Of a DNA stretch of 64,000 bases, positions 26,650 through 38,844 are shown piece by piece. Source of the DNA: Citrobacter youngae ATCC 29220 (GTDB taxonomy: Bacteria > Pseudomonadota > Gammaproteobacteria > Enterobacterales > Enterobacteriaceae); the NCBI RefSeq assembly GCF_000155975.1, contig NZ_GG730299.1, positions 124,305 to 188,304 on the forward strand, written 5' to 3'. The notes beneath the pieces are model-generated. The model did not search any database. It was given only the letters and a program-made list of their open reading frames with translations, and was not told where the DNA came from. Made by a program: the position numbers and the translations under genes. Numbering within the stretch: the stretch's first letter is position 1; every line of letters starts with the position of its first letter.

Positions 26650-27348
26650 ATGAAACATGACCATTTTGTTGTTCAAAGCCCCGAGAAACCCGCTCAACAG
26701 CTACTGTTGCTGTTTCATGGCGTCGGCGATAACCCGGTAGCCATGGGCGAAATCGGCTCCTGGTTTGCGCCGCTGTTTCCGGATGCGCTCATCGTCAGTA
26801 TTGGCGGGGCCGAGCCCTATGGTTCCACTTCCGGACGTCAGTGGTTTTCGGTACAGGGCGTAACGGAGGAGAACCGCCAGGCGCGTGTTGACGCCATTAT
26901 GCCGGTGTTTATCGAAACCGTCCGTTACTGGCAGAAGCACAGCGGCGTTTCGCCTCAGGCTACCGCGCTGATTGGTTTCTCTCAGGGGGCGATCATGTCG
27001 CTTGAGAGCATCAAAGCCGAGCCGGGGCTGGCGTCGCGAGTCATCGCCTTCAATGGTCGCTATGCCACCTTACCAGAGGTTGCAACCACGGCGACGACGG
27101 TACATTTGATTCACGGCGGTGAAGACCGGGTGATTGAGTTATCTCACGCCGTTGCCGCGCAGGAAGCGTTAATTCGTGCCGGTGGGGATGTGACGCTGGA
27201 TATCGTCGAAAATCTGGGACATGCCATTGATGAACACAGCATGCAGTTTGCGCTCGATCATCTGCGTTTTACCGTACCGAAGCACTACTTTGATGAAGCG
27301 CTGGGCGGCGGTACGCCCAACGATGATGATGTGATTGCTATGATCTGA
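26650..27348 (+). CDS. ypfH: YpfH, serine esterase of the phospholipase/carboxylesterase family
   Basis: A 232-residue alpha/beta hydrolase, the same length as E. coli YpfH, which shows esterase activity on short acyl substrates. The nucleophile elbow GFSQG contains the catalytic Ser (near residue 115), HGGEDRVI the Asp and NLGHAIDEH the His. LLLFHGVGDNP near the N-terminus forms the oxyanion hole. The physiological substrate is unknown. The start follows TAAGGAGATCGCC. It has its own short upstream gap of 73 bases after tmcA and is followed by a REP. Confidence 0.93.
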   Translation: MKHDHFVVQSPEKPAQQLLLLFHGVGDNPVAMGEIGSWFAPLFPDALIVSIGGAEPYGSTSGRQWFSVQGVTEENRQARVDAIMPVFIETVRYWQKHSGVSPQATALIGFSQGAIMSLESIKAEPGLASRVIAFNGRYATLPEVATTATTVHLIHGGEDRVIELSHAVAAQEALIRAGGDVTLDIVENLGHAIDEHSMQFALDHLRFTVPKHYFDEALGGGTPNDDDVIAMI

Positions 27349-27357
27349 TTGATCGCC

Positions 27358-27410
27358 GTAGGCCGGATAAAACGCGAAGCGTTGCCATCCGGCACTTAAT
27401 CCGGTCTACA
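27358..27410. repeat. REP palindrome with partial second copy
   Basis: One REP (27358-27394) is followed by a degraded fragment (ATCCGGTCTACA, to 27410), between converging ypfH and ypfN. Confidence 0.85.
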
Positions 27411-27412
27411 AA

Positions 27413-27613
27413 TTATTTTTGCGGTTGATCCTTGTTCGGCCAATCGTCGTCGTCATCCCATTTATCGTTAAAGTCACGATGAGGGGGAAGCTCCGGCTTA
27501 TTGGCGAGATATTTCTTGGGGTCGACACGCTTGAGATCTTTAATCACGTTCAGCAATACGCCTACCAGAAACACCAACACTAAAATCCACCAGTATTTTG
27601 CCAGCCAGTCCAT
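27413..27613 (-). CDS. ypfN: YpfN, small membrane protein (UPF0370)
   Basis: A 66-residue protein with an N-terminal membrane span (about residues 6-26, [18 protein letters not shown]) and a highly acidic, Trp-containing tail ([20 protein letters not shown]). It is the same length as E. coli YpfN. The second ATG, at 27611-27613 (MDWLAKYW), is preferred because AGGAA is correctly spaced from it and is too close to the first. It follows dapE on the minus strand after 27 bases and is probably co-transcribed. Function unknown. Confidence 0.9.
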   Translation of the reverse strand: MDWLAKYWWILVLVFLVGVLLNVIKDLKRVDPKKYLANKPELPPHRDFNDKWDDDDDWPNKDQPQK

Positions 27614-27640
27614 GCTCATTTCCTCTTACAGGAACACTCG

Positions 27641-28768
27641 TCAGGCGACGAGTTGCTCCATGATACGTTGATACATACGGGCAAGCAGTTGCAGGTCGGC
27701 GGCATTAACGCATTCATTAATTTTATGAATGGTGGCATTGACCGGCCCAAGTTCTACTACCTGTGCCCCCATGCGGGCAATAAAACGCCCGTCGGATGTC
27801 CCGCCTGTAGTCAGTAACTGCGGTTTAATCTCATTATAGTGCTCAATGGCGTTCACCACAGCATCCACCAGTTTACCGCGTTCGGTCAGGAACGGCTGGC
27901 CGGAAAGCCACCAGTCGACGGTATAGCGCAGCTGATGTTTATCCAGCAGTTCCAGTACCCGCGACTTAATCATTTCATCGGTTAATTCGGTGCTGAAACG
28001 GAAGTTGAACTGAATAAAGAGCTCGCCCGGGATAACGTTGTTGCTGCCGGTTCCTGCCTGAATATTGGCAATCTGCATGCTGGTCGCCGGGAAGAATTCG
28101 TTACCCTGATCCCACTCGATCGCCACCAGTTCGTTGAGCATAGGCGCCGCGCGGTGTACCGGGTTATCGGCCAGATGCGGATAGGCTACATGCCCCTGCA
28201 CGCCGTGAATGGTCAGGTTGCAGGTCAGTGAACCGCGGCGCCCGTTTTTCACCACATCGCCAACGATTTCCGTACTGGACGGCTCGCCAACCAGACAATA
28301 ATCCAGCCGTTCGTTCCGCGCCATGAGCGCTTCAACCACCTTCACGGTGCCGTTTTTAGCGCTGGCCTCTTCGTCAGAGGTTATCAGGAACGCCAGGCGG
28401 CCCTGATGATTAGGATGTTGGGCGACAAAGCGTTCTGCAGCCACGACCATCGCCGCCAGTGAGCCTTTCATATCAGCTGCGCCGCGCCCGAACAACATGC
28501 CATCGCGAATGGTCGGTTCGAACGGCGGATTAATCCAGCGATCGACATCGCCAGCAGGCACTACGTCAGTGTGACCGGCAAATGCCAGGGTCTCACCTTT
28601 GCCGCGCCATGCCCAAAAATTCTGTGTGTCACCAAAATCCATACGCTCAACGGTAAAACCTACCGCGCGCAGGCGTTCAATCATTAACGCCTGGCACCCG
28701 GCATCATCCGGGCTCAGGGAAGGGCGGCGAATAAGCTGCTGAGTCAGCTCAATAACCGGGCACGACAT
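27641..28768 (-). CDS. dapE: Succinyl-diaminopimelate desuccinylase
   Basis: A 375-residue cytoplasmic M20-family dizinc enzyme that hydrolyses N-succinyl-L,L-diaminopimelate to diaminopimelate for lysine and peptidoglycan. Metal-binding segments are [11 protein letters not shown] (His), [13 protein letters not shown] (bridging Asp) and [11 protein letters not shown] (catalytic Glu and ligand Glu); [20 protein letters not shown] and a C-terminal His (NATIHKINE) complete the site. The length equals E. coli DapE. The gene lies 3 bases after yffB, so they form an operon. Confidence 0.96.
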   Translation of the reverse strand: MSCPVIELTQQLIRRPSLSPDDAGCQALMIERLRAVGFTVERMDFGDTQNFWAWRGKGETLAFAGHTDVVPAGDVDRWINPPFEPTIRDGMLFGRGAADMKGSLAAMVVAAERFVAQHPNHQGRLAFLITSDEEASAKNGTVKVVEALMARNERLDYCLVGEPSSTEIVGDVVKNGRRGSLTCNLTIHGVQGHVAYPHLADNPVHRAAPMLNELVAIEWDQGNEFFPATSMQIANIQAGTGSNNVIPGELFIQFNFRFSTELTDEMIKSRVLELLDKHQLRYTVDWWLSGQPFLTERGKLVDAVVNAIEHYNEIKPQLLTTGGTSDGRFIARMGAQVVELGPVNATIHKINECVNAADLQLLARMYQRIMEQLVA

Positions 28769-28771
28769 AGA

Positions 28772-29128
28772 CTACACCTCATTAAAAAACAGAGTATAAC
28801 TGGATTCACTGAAACCAAGCAGCATAGGCTTACCCGGCGTGCAGAGCAATGGGCGTTTGATAATTGCAGGCATTTCAATCATCAACGCGGCGGCGGCGTC
28901 CGCAGTAGTGATTTGGTTACGCGTGGCTTCATCCAGTTTACGCCAGGTGGTTCCCCGCGTATTGAGCAGCGGTTGCCAACCTAATTCGCTGATAAAGGAC
29001 TGTAACAGCGCGTTGTCCAGACCGTCGACGCGATAATCATGGAAGCGGTAGTCGATCCCGTGTTCCTCCAGCCAGCGTCTGGCTTTTTTAATTGTATCGC
29101 AATTCTTAATGCCGTAGAGAGTAATCAT
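28772..29128 (-). CDS. yffB: YffB, ArsC/Spx-family thioredoxin-fold protein
   Basis: A 118-residue protein, equal in length to E. coli Yff[20 protein letters not shown] carries a single Cys at the place of the ArsC active site but lacks the CxxC of Spx. [18 protein letters not shown] near the C-terminus is the family Arg segment. Glutathione-linked reductase activity has been suggested for the family; the true role is unknown. The start at 29128 is chosen by family length. The frame is open for 21 codons upstream with no ribosome site. It is co-transcribed with dapE. Confidence 0.9.
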   Translation of the reverse strand: MITLYGIKNCDTIKKARRWLEEHGIDYRFHDYRVDGLDNALLQSFISELGWQPLLNTRGTTWRKLDEATRNQITTADAAAALMIEMPAIIKRPLLCTPGKPMLLGFSESSYTLFFNEV

Positions 29129-29516
29129 CTGAATTCTTATCGATGGAATTTGAATATTTATGCCTATGCTTTGTGAACATGAATAATACATATTGTCATT
29201 CAGGCGTTATAGAGAAATATAACATTGTTGAACAAGGGTGAATAATGATTCCTGAAAGTTCCAAAACTACCGCATAAATGAAAATCAGAATTTGCCTCTT
29301 TGCATCAGCCTGTTTTTCCATCAGAATTGCCAAAGTAGTAGATGATGTATGAATATTTCAAAATATTGCAGTAAGTCACATAAAATTTATGGGTATAGCG
29401 CATAGTGATCACATAAATCCCAGCCACTGGAGGATGTAATCACAACCATCGGTTAAATGATCTTCTTTTGATGATGATGATTTCGTAGAATGCTCATAAT
29501 AATAAGAGAGGTTGTT
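29129..29516. other. Non-coding AT-rich gap between yffB and ypfM
   Basis: This 388-base region holds the promoters of the leftward yffB-dapE-ypfN operon and of ypfM. I found no convincing open frame, REP or terminator in it. Its length is unusual for this dense segment. Confidence 0.4.
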
Positions 29517-29576
29517 ATGATTGAACGTGAACTGGGGAACTGGAAAGACTTTATCGAAGTGATGCTTCGTAAATAA
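29517..29576 (+). CDS. ypfM: YpfM, 19-residue small protein
   Basis: A 19-residue protein, MIERELGNWKDFIEVMLRK, one residue different from E. coli YpfM as I recall it (Arg for His at position 4). AGAGAGG lies at good spacing before the ATG, and an intrinsic terminator follows 34 bases after the stop, so it is a free-standing small gene. In E. coli the small protein has been shown to be made. It has no hydrophobic span; an amphipathic helix is likely. Function unknown. Confidence 0.88.
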   Translation: MIERELGNWKDFIEVMLRK

Positions 29577-29610
29577 TTTTCTGGAAGAAATTCATATCCC
29601 GTAAAGGATA

Positions 29611-29643
29611 AAAAAAGGCGACTCAACGTAAGTCGCCTTTTTT
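29611..29643. terminator. Bidirectional intrinsic terminator (ypfM / acrD)
   Basis: A 13-base perfect inverted repeat (AAAAAAGGCGACT at 29611-29623, complement at 29631-29643) with A-run before and T-run after. It can end ypfM from the left and acrD from the right. Confidence 0.92.
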
Positions 29644-29668
29644 GTGTCTTGCTACGATCGGACTCCGG

Positions 29669-29700
29669 GCCTGATAAGATGCGCGAGCATCGCATCAGGC
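29669..29700. repeat. Single REP palindrome
   Basis: GCCTGATAAGATGCG pairs with CATCGCATCAGGC around a short loop, 20 bases beyond the acrD stop codon. Confidence 0.8.
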
Positions 29701-29719
29701 ATCAACAACACAGATCGCA

Positions 29720-32700
29720 CTACTCCGGTTTTGGCTTCAGCGGGAAGCGTCTGCGCACCAGCACAAAGAACAGAGGGACGAAGAAAATCGCCAGGATAGT
29801 GGCCGAAAGCATTCCGCCCATTACGCCAGTCCCCACCGCATGTTGACCACCGGAACCTGCGCCATTGCTGATGGCCATCGGCAACACCCCAAAGATAAAC
29901 GCCAGCGACGTCATCAGTATCGGGCGTAAGCGCTGGCGACAGGCATGCAGCGTGGCATCAAGCAGATCGTGTCCTTTCTCGTTCATCTCATTGGCGAATT
30001 CAACAATCAATATCGCGTTCTTCGCTGAGAGTCCGATAACGGTTAATAATCCGACCTGGAAGTACACGTCGTTTTCCAGGCCGCGCATCCAGGTGGCCAG
30101 CAGCGCGCCGATGACCCCCAGCGGCACGACCAGCATGACGGAGAAGGGCACCGACCAGCTTTCGTACAGCGCCGCCAGACACAGGAACACTACCAGCAGA
30201 GAAATGGCGTACAGGGCAGGAGCCTGAGAGCCCGACAGTCGTTCCTGATAAGACATCGCCGTCCATTCAAGACCGAATCCGGTCGGCAATTGACGGACCA
30301 GCGACTCCATCACGTCCATTGCCGTACCGGTACTGACGCCGGGCGCGGCTTCACCGACAATCTCGACGGCAGAGTAGCCGTTATAACGCTCCAGACGCGG
30401 TGAGCCGGTTTCCCAGCGCGAGGTCGCAAAGGCCGAGAACGGCACCATGCCGCCGCTACTATTGCGGACGTACCACAGGTTGATGTCGTCCGGGAGCATA
30501 CGATACTTTGCCGCCGCCTGGACGTAGACTTTCTTCACTCGGCCGCGGTCCATAAAGTCGTTAACGTAGCTGGAGCCCCAGGCTGTCTGCAATGTGTCGT
30601 TGATATCGTCAATGGAAACGCCCAGCGCCTGAGCTTTGCGCTGATCGATATCAATTTGCAATTGCGGACTGTCGTCGAGTCCGTTATGACGAACGCGGGT
30701 CAGGGACGAATCTTTTCCGGCCAGCTCAATCAGCTTGTCTCGCGCGGCCATTAACGCGTCATGACCCGCACCGGCGTGATCCTGCAGTTCCATATCAAAG
30801 CCAGCGGAACTTCCGAGACCGCTGATAGCCGGAGGACTGCTGGCGAAGACGCGAGCCTCTTTAATCTTATTAAACGCTTTAGTCGCGCGTTCGATGATGG
30901 CGAAAGAGGTGCCGGTGGTCGTATCGCGCTCATCCCAGTCTTTTAAACGCACGAACATACGCGCCACGTTTTGCCCGTTTCCGCCGGGACCAGAACCAAC
31001 AGTCGAGAAGACCGACATAATGTTGTCTTTTTCGTGGGTGAAGTAATACTTCTCTACTTCCTCTACCACTTTCAACGTTTGTTGTTGAGTGGAGCCGCTG
31101 GGGAGCTGTATCGAGGTGGTAAACATACCGCGGTCTTCCAGGGGCAGGAAAGACGTCGGCAGGCGCAGGAACAGGAAGACCATACCGCCGAGCAGCAGAA
31201 CGTAGATCAGGATCCAGCGCAGGCTGCGATGCAGGATCCGGGCAACGCCTTTTTCGTAGCGTTCGGCATTGCGGTTAAACATCCGGTTAAACCAACCGAA
31301 GAAACCGGTCTGCCCGTGCTGTTCGCCTTTATGCAGCGGTTTGAGCAGCGTGGCGCACAGCGCAGGCGTCAGGATCATCGCCACCAGCACCGACAGCACC
31401 ATCGCGGAAACAATGGTAATCGAGAACTGGCGATAAATAGCCCCGGTGGTACCGCCGAAGAAGGCCATTGGGATAAACACCGCCGACAGCACCATGGCGA
31501 TACCGACCAGCGCTCCCTGGATTTGCCCCATCGATTTTCGCGTCGCTTCGCGCGGCGAGAGACCCTCCTCACTCATAATACGTTCGACGTTTTCCACCAC
31601 CACGATGGCGTCATCCACCAGCAGACCTATCGCCAGTACCATCGCAAACATGGTTAACGTGTTCACGCTATAGCCAAAGGCGTAGAGCACGGAGAAGGTA
31701 CCCATCAGCACGACGGGAACGGCGATAGTGGGAATCAGCGTGGCGCGGAAGTTTTGCAGGAACAGGTACATGACCAAAAATACCAGCGCGATCGCTTCCA
31801 GCAGCGTTTTCACCACGTCGATGATTGAGGCTTTAACGAAGGAGGTGGTTTCATACGCCACCTTATATTCCAGCCCGTGCGGAAAATATTGCGACAGCTC
31901 GTTCAGACGGTTAATGACCAGCGTTGCCGTCGCCATTTCATTGGCGCCGGAGGCCAGCTTCACGCCCAGACCGGAGGCGGGATTACCGTTAAAGCGGCTG
32001 AGATAATCATACTTTTCAGCACCCATTTCGACCGTCGCCACGTCGCCCAGTTTGACTTCAGAGCCATCCTGGTTAACGCGCAGCGTAATATCACGGAATT
32101 GATCCGGGGTTTGCAGCAGCGACTGGGCATTAATCGTCGCATTCAGCGCCTGTTTGTCTACTGAAGGCGTCCCGCCAAGCTGCCCGACGGCAATCTGCGC
32201 ATTTTGTGACTCGATGGCGTCGGTCACATCTTTGGCGGTCATCTGGAAGCTGTTTAGTTTGGCCGGGTCGAGCCAGATACGCATGGAGTATTGTGAACCG
32301 TAGGCGTCGATATCCCCCACGCCGTTTATACGGCTGAGCGGGTCCTGAATATTACTCGCTACGTAATCGGCGATGTCCTGCTTATCCATGGAGCCATCGG
32401 TAGAGACGAAGGCGATGGTCAGAATGTTGGTGTCCCCGGTTTTGCGCACCGTGACCCCTTGATCCTGTACCGCCTGCGGCAGCTTGCGCATTGCCGATTG
32501 CAGCTGGTTTTGCACCTGCTGTACGGCTTCGTCAGGATCGGTCCCGGCGACGAAGCTTAGCGTAACCGTCGCCTGGCCTGTCCCGCTGCTCTGCGATGAC
32601 ATGTACATCAGATTATCGAGACCGGTCATATTCTGCTCGATGACCTGGGTAACGGTGTTTTCCAGCGTCTGTGCGGATGCGCCAGGATAGTTGGCGGTTA

Positions 32701-32833
32701 TCCGCACGTTGGGCGGGGCCAGATCGGGATATTGCTCAACGGGTAGCGAAAAAATAGCCAGGGCTCCTGTCAGGCACAACAGGATAGCTAACACCCAGGC
32801 AAAAATGGGGCGATCGATGAAAAAATTCGCCAT
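29720..32833 (-). CDS. acrD: AcrD, RND multidrug efflux pump
   Basis: A 1037-residue inner-membrane proton-driven pump that works with AcrA and TolC to expel aminoglycosides, novobiocin, bile acids and other polar amphiphiles. It has the RND layout: a span at each half's start, two large periplasmic loops and 12 spans. The proton-relay Asp pair is in [17 protein letters not shown] (407-408) and the Lys in [11 protein letters not shown]. It equals E. coli AcrD in length and is very similar. It stands alone without an adaptor gene, as in E. coli. A BaeR-like box lies 71 bases upstream. Confidence 0.97.
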   Translation of the reverse strand: MANFFIDRPIFAWVLAILLCLTGALAIFSLPVEQYPDLAPPNVRITANYPGASAQTLENTVTQVIEQNMTGLDNLMYMSSQSSGTGQATVTLSFVAGTDPDEAVQQVQNQLQSAMRKLPQAVQDQGVTVRKTGDTNILTIAFVSTDGSMDKQDIADYVASNIQDPLSRINGVGDIDAYGSQYSMRIWLDPAKLNSFQMTAKDVTDAIESQNAQIAVGQLGGTPSVDKQALNATINAQSLLQTPDQFRDITLRVNQDGSEVKLGDVATVEMGAEKYDYLSRFNGNPASGLGVKLASGANEMATATLVINRLNELSQYFPHGLEYKVAYETTSFVKASIIDVVKTLLEAIALVFLVMYLFLQNFRATLIPTIAVPVVLMGTFSVLYAFGYSVNTLTMFAMVLAIGLLVDDAIVVVENVERIMSEEGLSPREATRKSMGQIQGALVGIAMVLSAVFIPMAFFGGTTGAIYRQFSITIVSAMVLSVLVAMILTPALCATLLKPLHKGEQHGQTGFFGWFNRMFNRNAERYEKGVARILHRSLRWILIYVLLLGGMVFLFLRLPTSFLPLEDRGMFTTSIQLPSGSTQQQTLKVVEEVEKYYFTHEKDNIMSVFSTVGSGPGGNGQNVARMFVRLKDWDERDTTTGTSFAIIERATKAFNKIKEARVFASSPPAISGLGSSAGFDMELQDHAGAGHDALMAARDKLIELAGKDSSLTRVRHNGLDDSPQLQIDIDQRKAQALGVSIDDINDTLQTAWGSSYVNDFMDRGRVKKVYVQAAAKYRMLPDDINLWYVRNSSGGMVPFSAFATSRWETGSPRLERYNGYSAVEIVGEAAPGVSTGTAMDVMESLVRQLPTGFGLEWTAMSYQERLSGSQAPALYAISLLVVFLCLAALYESWSVPFSVMLVVPLGVIGALLATWMRGLENDVYFQVGLLTVIGLSAKNAILIVEFANEMNEKGHDLLDATLHACRQRLRPILMTSLAFIFGVLPMAISNGAGSGGQHAVGTGVMGGMLSATILAIFFVPLFFVLVRRRFPLKPKPE

Positions 32834-32903
32834 TAAAAGGGGACCTCGTGTTTCTGCGTATCGTTATGGGTATGACTTGCTTCACTTTAGCGGCAAGGTA
32901 CGG

Positions 32904-32921
32904 GGCAAACGTGGAGAAAAA
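32904..32921 (-). promoter_or_regulatory. BaeR-like box upstream of acrD
   Basis: On the minus strand TTTTTCTCCACGTTTGCC agrees with the BaeR consensus TTTTTCTCCATDATTGGC at 15 of 18 positions, including all of the first ten. It lies 71-88 bases before the acrD start. BaeSR control of acrD by envelope stress is established in E. coli; here it is inferred from the site. Confidence 0.75.
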
Positions 32922-33017
32922 AAGAAGATAATGTAAATTATCATGCCCGTTTACAGCATACCTTTTGTGCCAACGCCGTCAGGCCTGGATCCAGCCCCGA
33001 CGGCGCTTTGCGGTTCT

Positions 33018-34715
33018 TTACGTTAGCTTACTGTCCGATTCGGCCGAACGAAAACTGATGCTTACCAGCGTTCCCCCTCCGGAGGGTTGCGAGAAGGTCA
33101 GCGTGCCGCTCAGCCTTTCCGCTCGCTCACGCATAATATTTAATCCATAGTGCCCGGTAGGCTCATGCGGTTCGCCAATGCCGATGCCGTTATCGCGGAT
33201 ATAAACCGTGTGATTGCCATCCGGCGCGGTGACGCAACTGACGGCGATTTCGCTGGCGTTGGCATGCTTAATCGCGTTCAGCACCGCTTCACGGACGATC
33301 TGCAGCAGGTGCACCTGCATTTGCGCATCCAGCGCCAGCGTAGGTAACCGGCAATCGAGCATCAGTTTAGCTGAAGTCTGATTTTGCAGCGTTTCCAGCA
33401 TTTCATGCAGGGCAGAGGGGAGATCGGCCTGCTGTAAGGTCAGACGGAAGGTGGTGAGCAGTTCGCGCAGCTGACGGTAAGCATCGTTCAGCGCCTGAGA
33501 GAAATCCGCCATAATGCTTTGCGCCGGGGCGTTATCTTCCGGAATCGAGCGCTTCAGCAGCGTGAGCTGAATGCGTAAATAGGAGAGTACCTGCGCCAGC
33601 GAGTCGTGCAGTTCGCGTGCAATGGTTGCGCGCTCTTCCATTAACAACAGCTGCTGAAAATGTTTTTGCGCCTGGTTGAAGTACAACCCACGTCCCAGCA
33701 TTGAGGAGACGCTGTTGAGCAGCGGGGTGGACGCGTTGACGTTTGGACTTTGCCAGTGCAGTTCGCCATAGACCGTTTCCTGCATGGTGACCGGCAGGAT
33801 CTGCATTGGCAGCTCGGGGCTTTTGGTCCCTTCGCTAATTCGCCAGTTATCACCGACGGTAAGCTCCAGGAAATAGGCGGCGTCATGTTCGCGGACAATC
33901 TGTAAAATATGGCGGAAGCAGTACACGTCAATCTGGCTGGTATTGAGCGCCTGAGAGCACTGATACAGCACCTCCAGGCGGCGATTGGCTTCGTGGAGAT
34001 CGTGAGTTTTCTCCGCAACAGAAGCTTCCAGCGAGCGGTACAGCTTGTGTAATTCACTCGACATCTGGCTAAAGGTTTTGCCCAGCAGCCCCAGCTCGTT
34101 GGGTAAACCGGTATCCAGCGGCGGGATATCAAACTGACCGTGCTCAATGTGCTGGCTGGCCATCACCAGCTTATTCAGCGGCCGCACCACCTGCTGGCGA
34201 ATGCGCCGCAGAGTAAAGAAGACGAGCGTGAAGATGCCGATCCCGCCTGCCAGCGAAATACCAAAAACCAGCATCACTTTGCGTTCGGCGTAGTGTTGCA
34301 GTGCCAGCACAAAGAGATCGATTTGATCGACATAGTTGTTGATATTGGCCTGGTACCATTTTAAATCGCCATCGATCAGGCGGGCGTTCATTTCCAGCCA
34401 GTTGGCATGCAGCCGTCCATAGCGACTTTTCACCGTTTGTGGCACATACCACGCATTCAGATTTTGCAATGCCGACGAGTTTAGCGCCTGCTGGAAAAGC
34501 TGGCGGTGAGCGTTGAGCTGCGGGCTTTGGCTTTGCAGGTCATAACCCAGACGGTAGCTTTGCATGCGCAATGAGCCAGCAACGTTGATGGCTTCCGCAT
34601 CCCGCAGGCTGCTGGTCAGCGTGAGCAGCGCAATACCCGTTGAGAGAATCGACAACAGCACGATGTAGAAAAAAGCCTTGGCCAGGCTGGCCGAGACCGG
34701 ACGCTTTACCGTCAC
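33018..34715 (-). CDS. narQ: NarQ, nitrate/nitrite sensor histidine kinase
   Basis: A 565-residue inner-membrane kinase (E. coli 566) that senses periplasmic nitrate and nitrite and phosphorylates NarL and NarP. It has a first span at about 13-33, a periplasmic domain with the ligand-binding P-box (SLRDAEAINVAGSLRMQSYRLG), a second span at about 147-170, HAMP, a signalling helix and GAF-like region, then HisKA_3 with the phospho-accepting His in ARELHDSLAQ (near 370). The ATPase domain follows with DNGIGIG and GHYGLNIMRERA. The GTG at 34713-34715 (VTVKRPVSAS) is chosen; a further upstream start adds six residues. It is divergent from aegA. Confidence 0.95.
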   Translation of the reverse strand: MTVKRPVSASLAKAFFYIVLLSILSTGIALLTLTSSLRDAEAINVAGSLRMQSYRLGYDLQSQSPQLNAHRQLFQQALNSSALQNLNAWYVPQTVKSRYGRLHANWLEMNARLIDGDLKWYQANINNYVDQIDLFVLALQHYAERKVMLVFGISLAGGIGIFTLVFFTLRRIRQQVVRPLNKLVMASQHIEHGQFDIPPLDTGLPNELGLLGKTFSQMSSELHKLYRSLEASVAEKTHDLHEANRRLEVLYQCSQALNTSQIDVYCFRHILQIVREHDAAYFLELTVGDNWRISEGTKSPELPMQILPVTMQETVYGELHWQSPNVNASTPLLNSVSSMLGRGLYFNQAQKHFQQLLLMEERATIARELHDSLAQVLSYLRIQLTLLKRSIPEDNAPAQSIMADFSQALNDAYRQLRELLTTFRLTLQQADLPSALHEMLETLQNQTSAKLMLDCRLPTLALDAQMQVHLLQIVREAVLNAIKHANASEIAVSCVTAPDGNHTVYIRDNGIGIGEPHEPTGHYGLNIMRERAERLSGTLTFSQPSGGGTLVSISFRSAESDSKLT

Positions 34716-34774
34716 TTGCGCATCCTCACACACTACACGTCGCGCCTTGATTCAGCCCGAACGATGCGGTGTAT

Positions 34775-34788
34775 TTGATAAATGTTAA
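34775..34788 (+). promoter_or_regulatory. Weak FNR-like site before aegA
   Basis: TTGATAAATGTTAA fits the FNR consensus at 8 of 10 positions. It lies 190 bases before aegA, far for direct activation, in the narQ-aegA divergent gap. aegA is known in E. coli as an anaerobically expressed gene under FNR. Confidence 0.3.
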
Positions 34789-34942
34789 TAAAACGCCATG
34801 AAACTGGATGGTAACTGAAACACAATTTCATATGCGATGAAATAAATTGATCTGCCACAGGTTCTGGATAAATAGTTGTGCTTCTTGGGCAAATGAACAT
34901 TGCCGCTTCCTTCCGTGTCGGTTAATAACAACAGTCATATAA

Positions 34943-36958
<2,016 letters not shown>

Positions 36959-36965
36959 TCAGCGA

Positions 36966-37043
36966 GTAGGCCGGATAAAACGCGTCAGCGTTGCCATCCG
37001 GCAATGTGCCGTATGAATGCCTGATGGCGCTTCGCTTATCAGG
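36966..37043. repeat. BIME: two REP palindromes
   Basis: GTAGGCCGGATAAAACGC ... GCCATCCGGC (36966-37002) and GCCTGATGGCGC ... TTATCAGG (from about 37019 to 37043) lie between aegA and nudK. Confidence 0.87.
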
Positions 37044-37114
37044 TCAACATTGTCCCAAGACAAACCCGGTTTCACGGCGTAGTATTATTTCTCACTTTTC
37101 GCTGTGGAGCCGGT

Positions 37115-37690
37115 ATGTCGCAAAAAATTACCCTCATCAAAGATAAAGTCCTTTCCGATAACTACTTCATCCTGCGCAATATTACCTACGACCTGACCCG
37201 GAGTAATGGCGAGGTGATCCGTCACAAGCGCGAGGTTTACGATCGCGGCAACGGCGCGACTATTCTGCTGTATAACGCGGAGAAGAAAACCGTGGTGCTG
37301 ATCCGTCAGTTTCGCGTCGCGACCTGGGTCAACGGTAATGAAGATGGTCAACTGATTGAAACCTGCGCCGGGCTGCTGGATAACGACGAACCGGAAGCGT
37401 GTATTCGTAAAGAGGCGATTGAAGAGACCGGCTATGAAGTGGGGGAGGTGCGTAAGCTGTTCGAACTCTACATGTCGCCGGGCGGCGTAACGGAGCTGAT
37501 CCATTTCTTCATCGCGCAATACAGCGACAGCCAGCGGGCAAACGCGGGCGGCGGGGTAGAAGATGAAGATATTGAGGTTCTGGAGCTACCGTTCACGCAG
37601 GCGCTGGAAATGATTAAAACGGGTGAGATCCGTGACGGCAAGACGGTGCTATTGCTGAACTACCTGCAGTCGTCACATCTTATGGATTAA
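37115..37690 (+). CDS. nudK: NudK, GDP-mannose pyrophosphatase
   Basis: A 191-residue cytoplasmic Nudix hydrolase, equal in length to E. coli NudK, that cleaves GDP-mannose to GMP and mannose-1-phosphate. The Nudix box lies at about residues 87-109 ([22 protein letters not shown]), with Lys in place of the usual Arg before the first catalytic Glu. Met1 follows GTGGAGCCGGT. It stands between aegA and ypfG, on the same strand as both. Confidence 0.94.
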   Translation: MSQKITLIKDKVLSDNYFILRNITYDLTRSNGEVIRHKREVYDRGNGATILLYNAEKKTVVLIRQFRVATWVNGNEDGQLIETCAGLLDNDEPEACIRKEAIEETGYEVGEVRKLFELYMSPGGVTELIHFFIAQYSDSQRANAGGGVEDEDIEVLELPFTQALEMIKTGEIRDGKTVLLLNYLQSSHLMD

Positions 37691-37800
37691 TATTTATTTA
37701 CAAATATACGCCCAATCCGACGATTCTTATTGAGCCCCGTCAGTCGCGCAAGGAAGATACCGCTTAGGCTGTGTGTTTTGATTTCGGGGTTGTACCGTCC

Positions 37801-38844
37801 ATGCGCTATCGCGTTATTTTCCTTTTCCTGCTCGGGCTGCTACCCATCCGTTTGCTGTGGGCAGCGCCCGCGCAGCAGGCGTTTTCTGACTGGCAGGTGA
37901 CGTGTAACAACCAGAATTTTTGCGTGGCGCGCAATACCGGAGAACATCACGGCCTGGTGATGACGCTCAGCCGCAGCGCCGGGGCGCATACCGACGCCGT
38001 GTTGCGCATTGAACTGGGAGGGCTGGAGTCTTCCCATGTGAAAGAGAGCGAGATAGCGCCGCGTCTGTTGTTGGATGGCGCACCGCTTTCGCTGAGCGGT
38101 GAGCGCTGGCGTATTACGCCTTGGCAACTGATGACCGATGATCCGGCCACCATTAGCGCATTTTTACAAACCGTACAGGACGCGAAGGCAATAACCCTGC
38201 AAAAAGGCGCGCAAACCCTGTCACTGGCCGGGCTAAAAGCCGCATTGTTGTTTATCGACGCCCAGCAAAAGCGGGTGGGGAGCGAAACCGCCTGGATCGA
38301 AAAAGGCGACGAGCCGCCGCTCAGCGTACCTCCGGCCCCGGCTCTGAAAGGGGTGGCTGTCATTAACCCCACGCCAACGCCTTTAACGCAACAAGAGCGC
38401 AGTGAACTGCTGGACTACGGTAACTGGCGGATCAACGGTATTCGCTGCTCGATCGATCCACTACGTCGCGAGATGCGCGTCACGGCCCTGACGGATGATA
38501 AAGCGCTGCTGATGATCGGCTGCGAGGCCGGGGCGTATAACACTATCGATCTGGCGTGGATTGTTTCACGCACAAAACCGTTAACGTCCAGTGCGGTACG
38601 TTTGAGCCTGCCCTTCAAAACGGATGCCGAAAGTCGCGATATGGAGTTGACCAACGCCACGTTTGACGAGAAGTCGCGGGAGCTGGTAACCCTCGCCAAA
38701 GGACGAGGGTTGGCGGATTGCGGTATCCAGACGCGCTGGCGCTATGACGGGCAGCGGTTCCGTCTCGTGCGTTATGCCCAGGAGCCAAGCTGCGATAACT
38801 GGCATGGACCAGATGCCTGGCCCACGCTGTGGATCACGCGTTAA
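37801..38844 (+). CDS. ypfG: YpfG, DUF1176 exported protein
   Basis: A 347-residue protein with an N-terminal signal peptide (basic MRYR, hydrophobic core to about residue 20, likely cut near LLWA-APAQQ), so probably periplasmic. The mature part is DUF1176, with scattered cysteine pairs (CNNQNFC near the start). The start at 37801 is chosen because it gives a normal signal peptide and the E. coli length; a codon ten residues upstream would spoil it. The last 11 bases overlap the tktB stop region on the other strand. Function unknown. Confidence 0.9.
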   Translation: MRYRVIFLFLLGLLPIRLLWAAPAQQAFSDWQVTCNNQNFCVARNTGEHHGLVMTLSRSAGAHTDAVLRIELGGLESSHVKESEIAPRLLLDGAPLSLSGERWRITPWQLMTDDPATISAFLQTVQDAKAITLQKGAQTLSLAGLKAALLFIDAQQKRVGSETAWIEKGDEPPLSVPPAPALKGVAVINPTPTPLTQQERSELLDYGNWRINGIRCSIDPLRREMRVTALTDDKALLMIGCEAGAYNTIDLAWIVSRTKPLTSSAVRLSLPFKTDAESRDMELTNATFDEKSRELVTLAKGRGLADCGIQTRWRYDGQRFRLVRYAQEPSCDNWHGPDAWPTLWITR

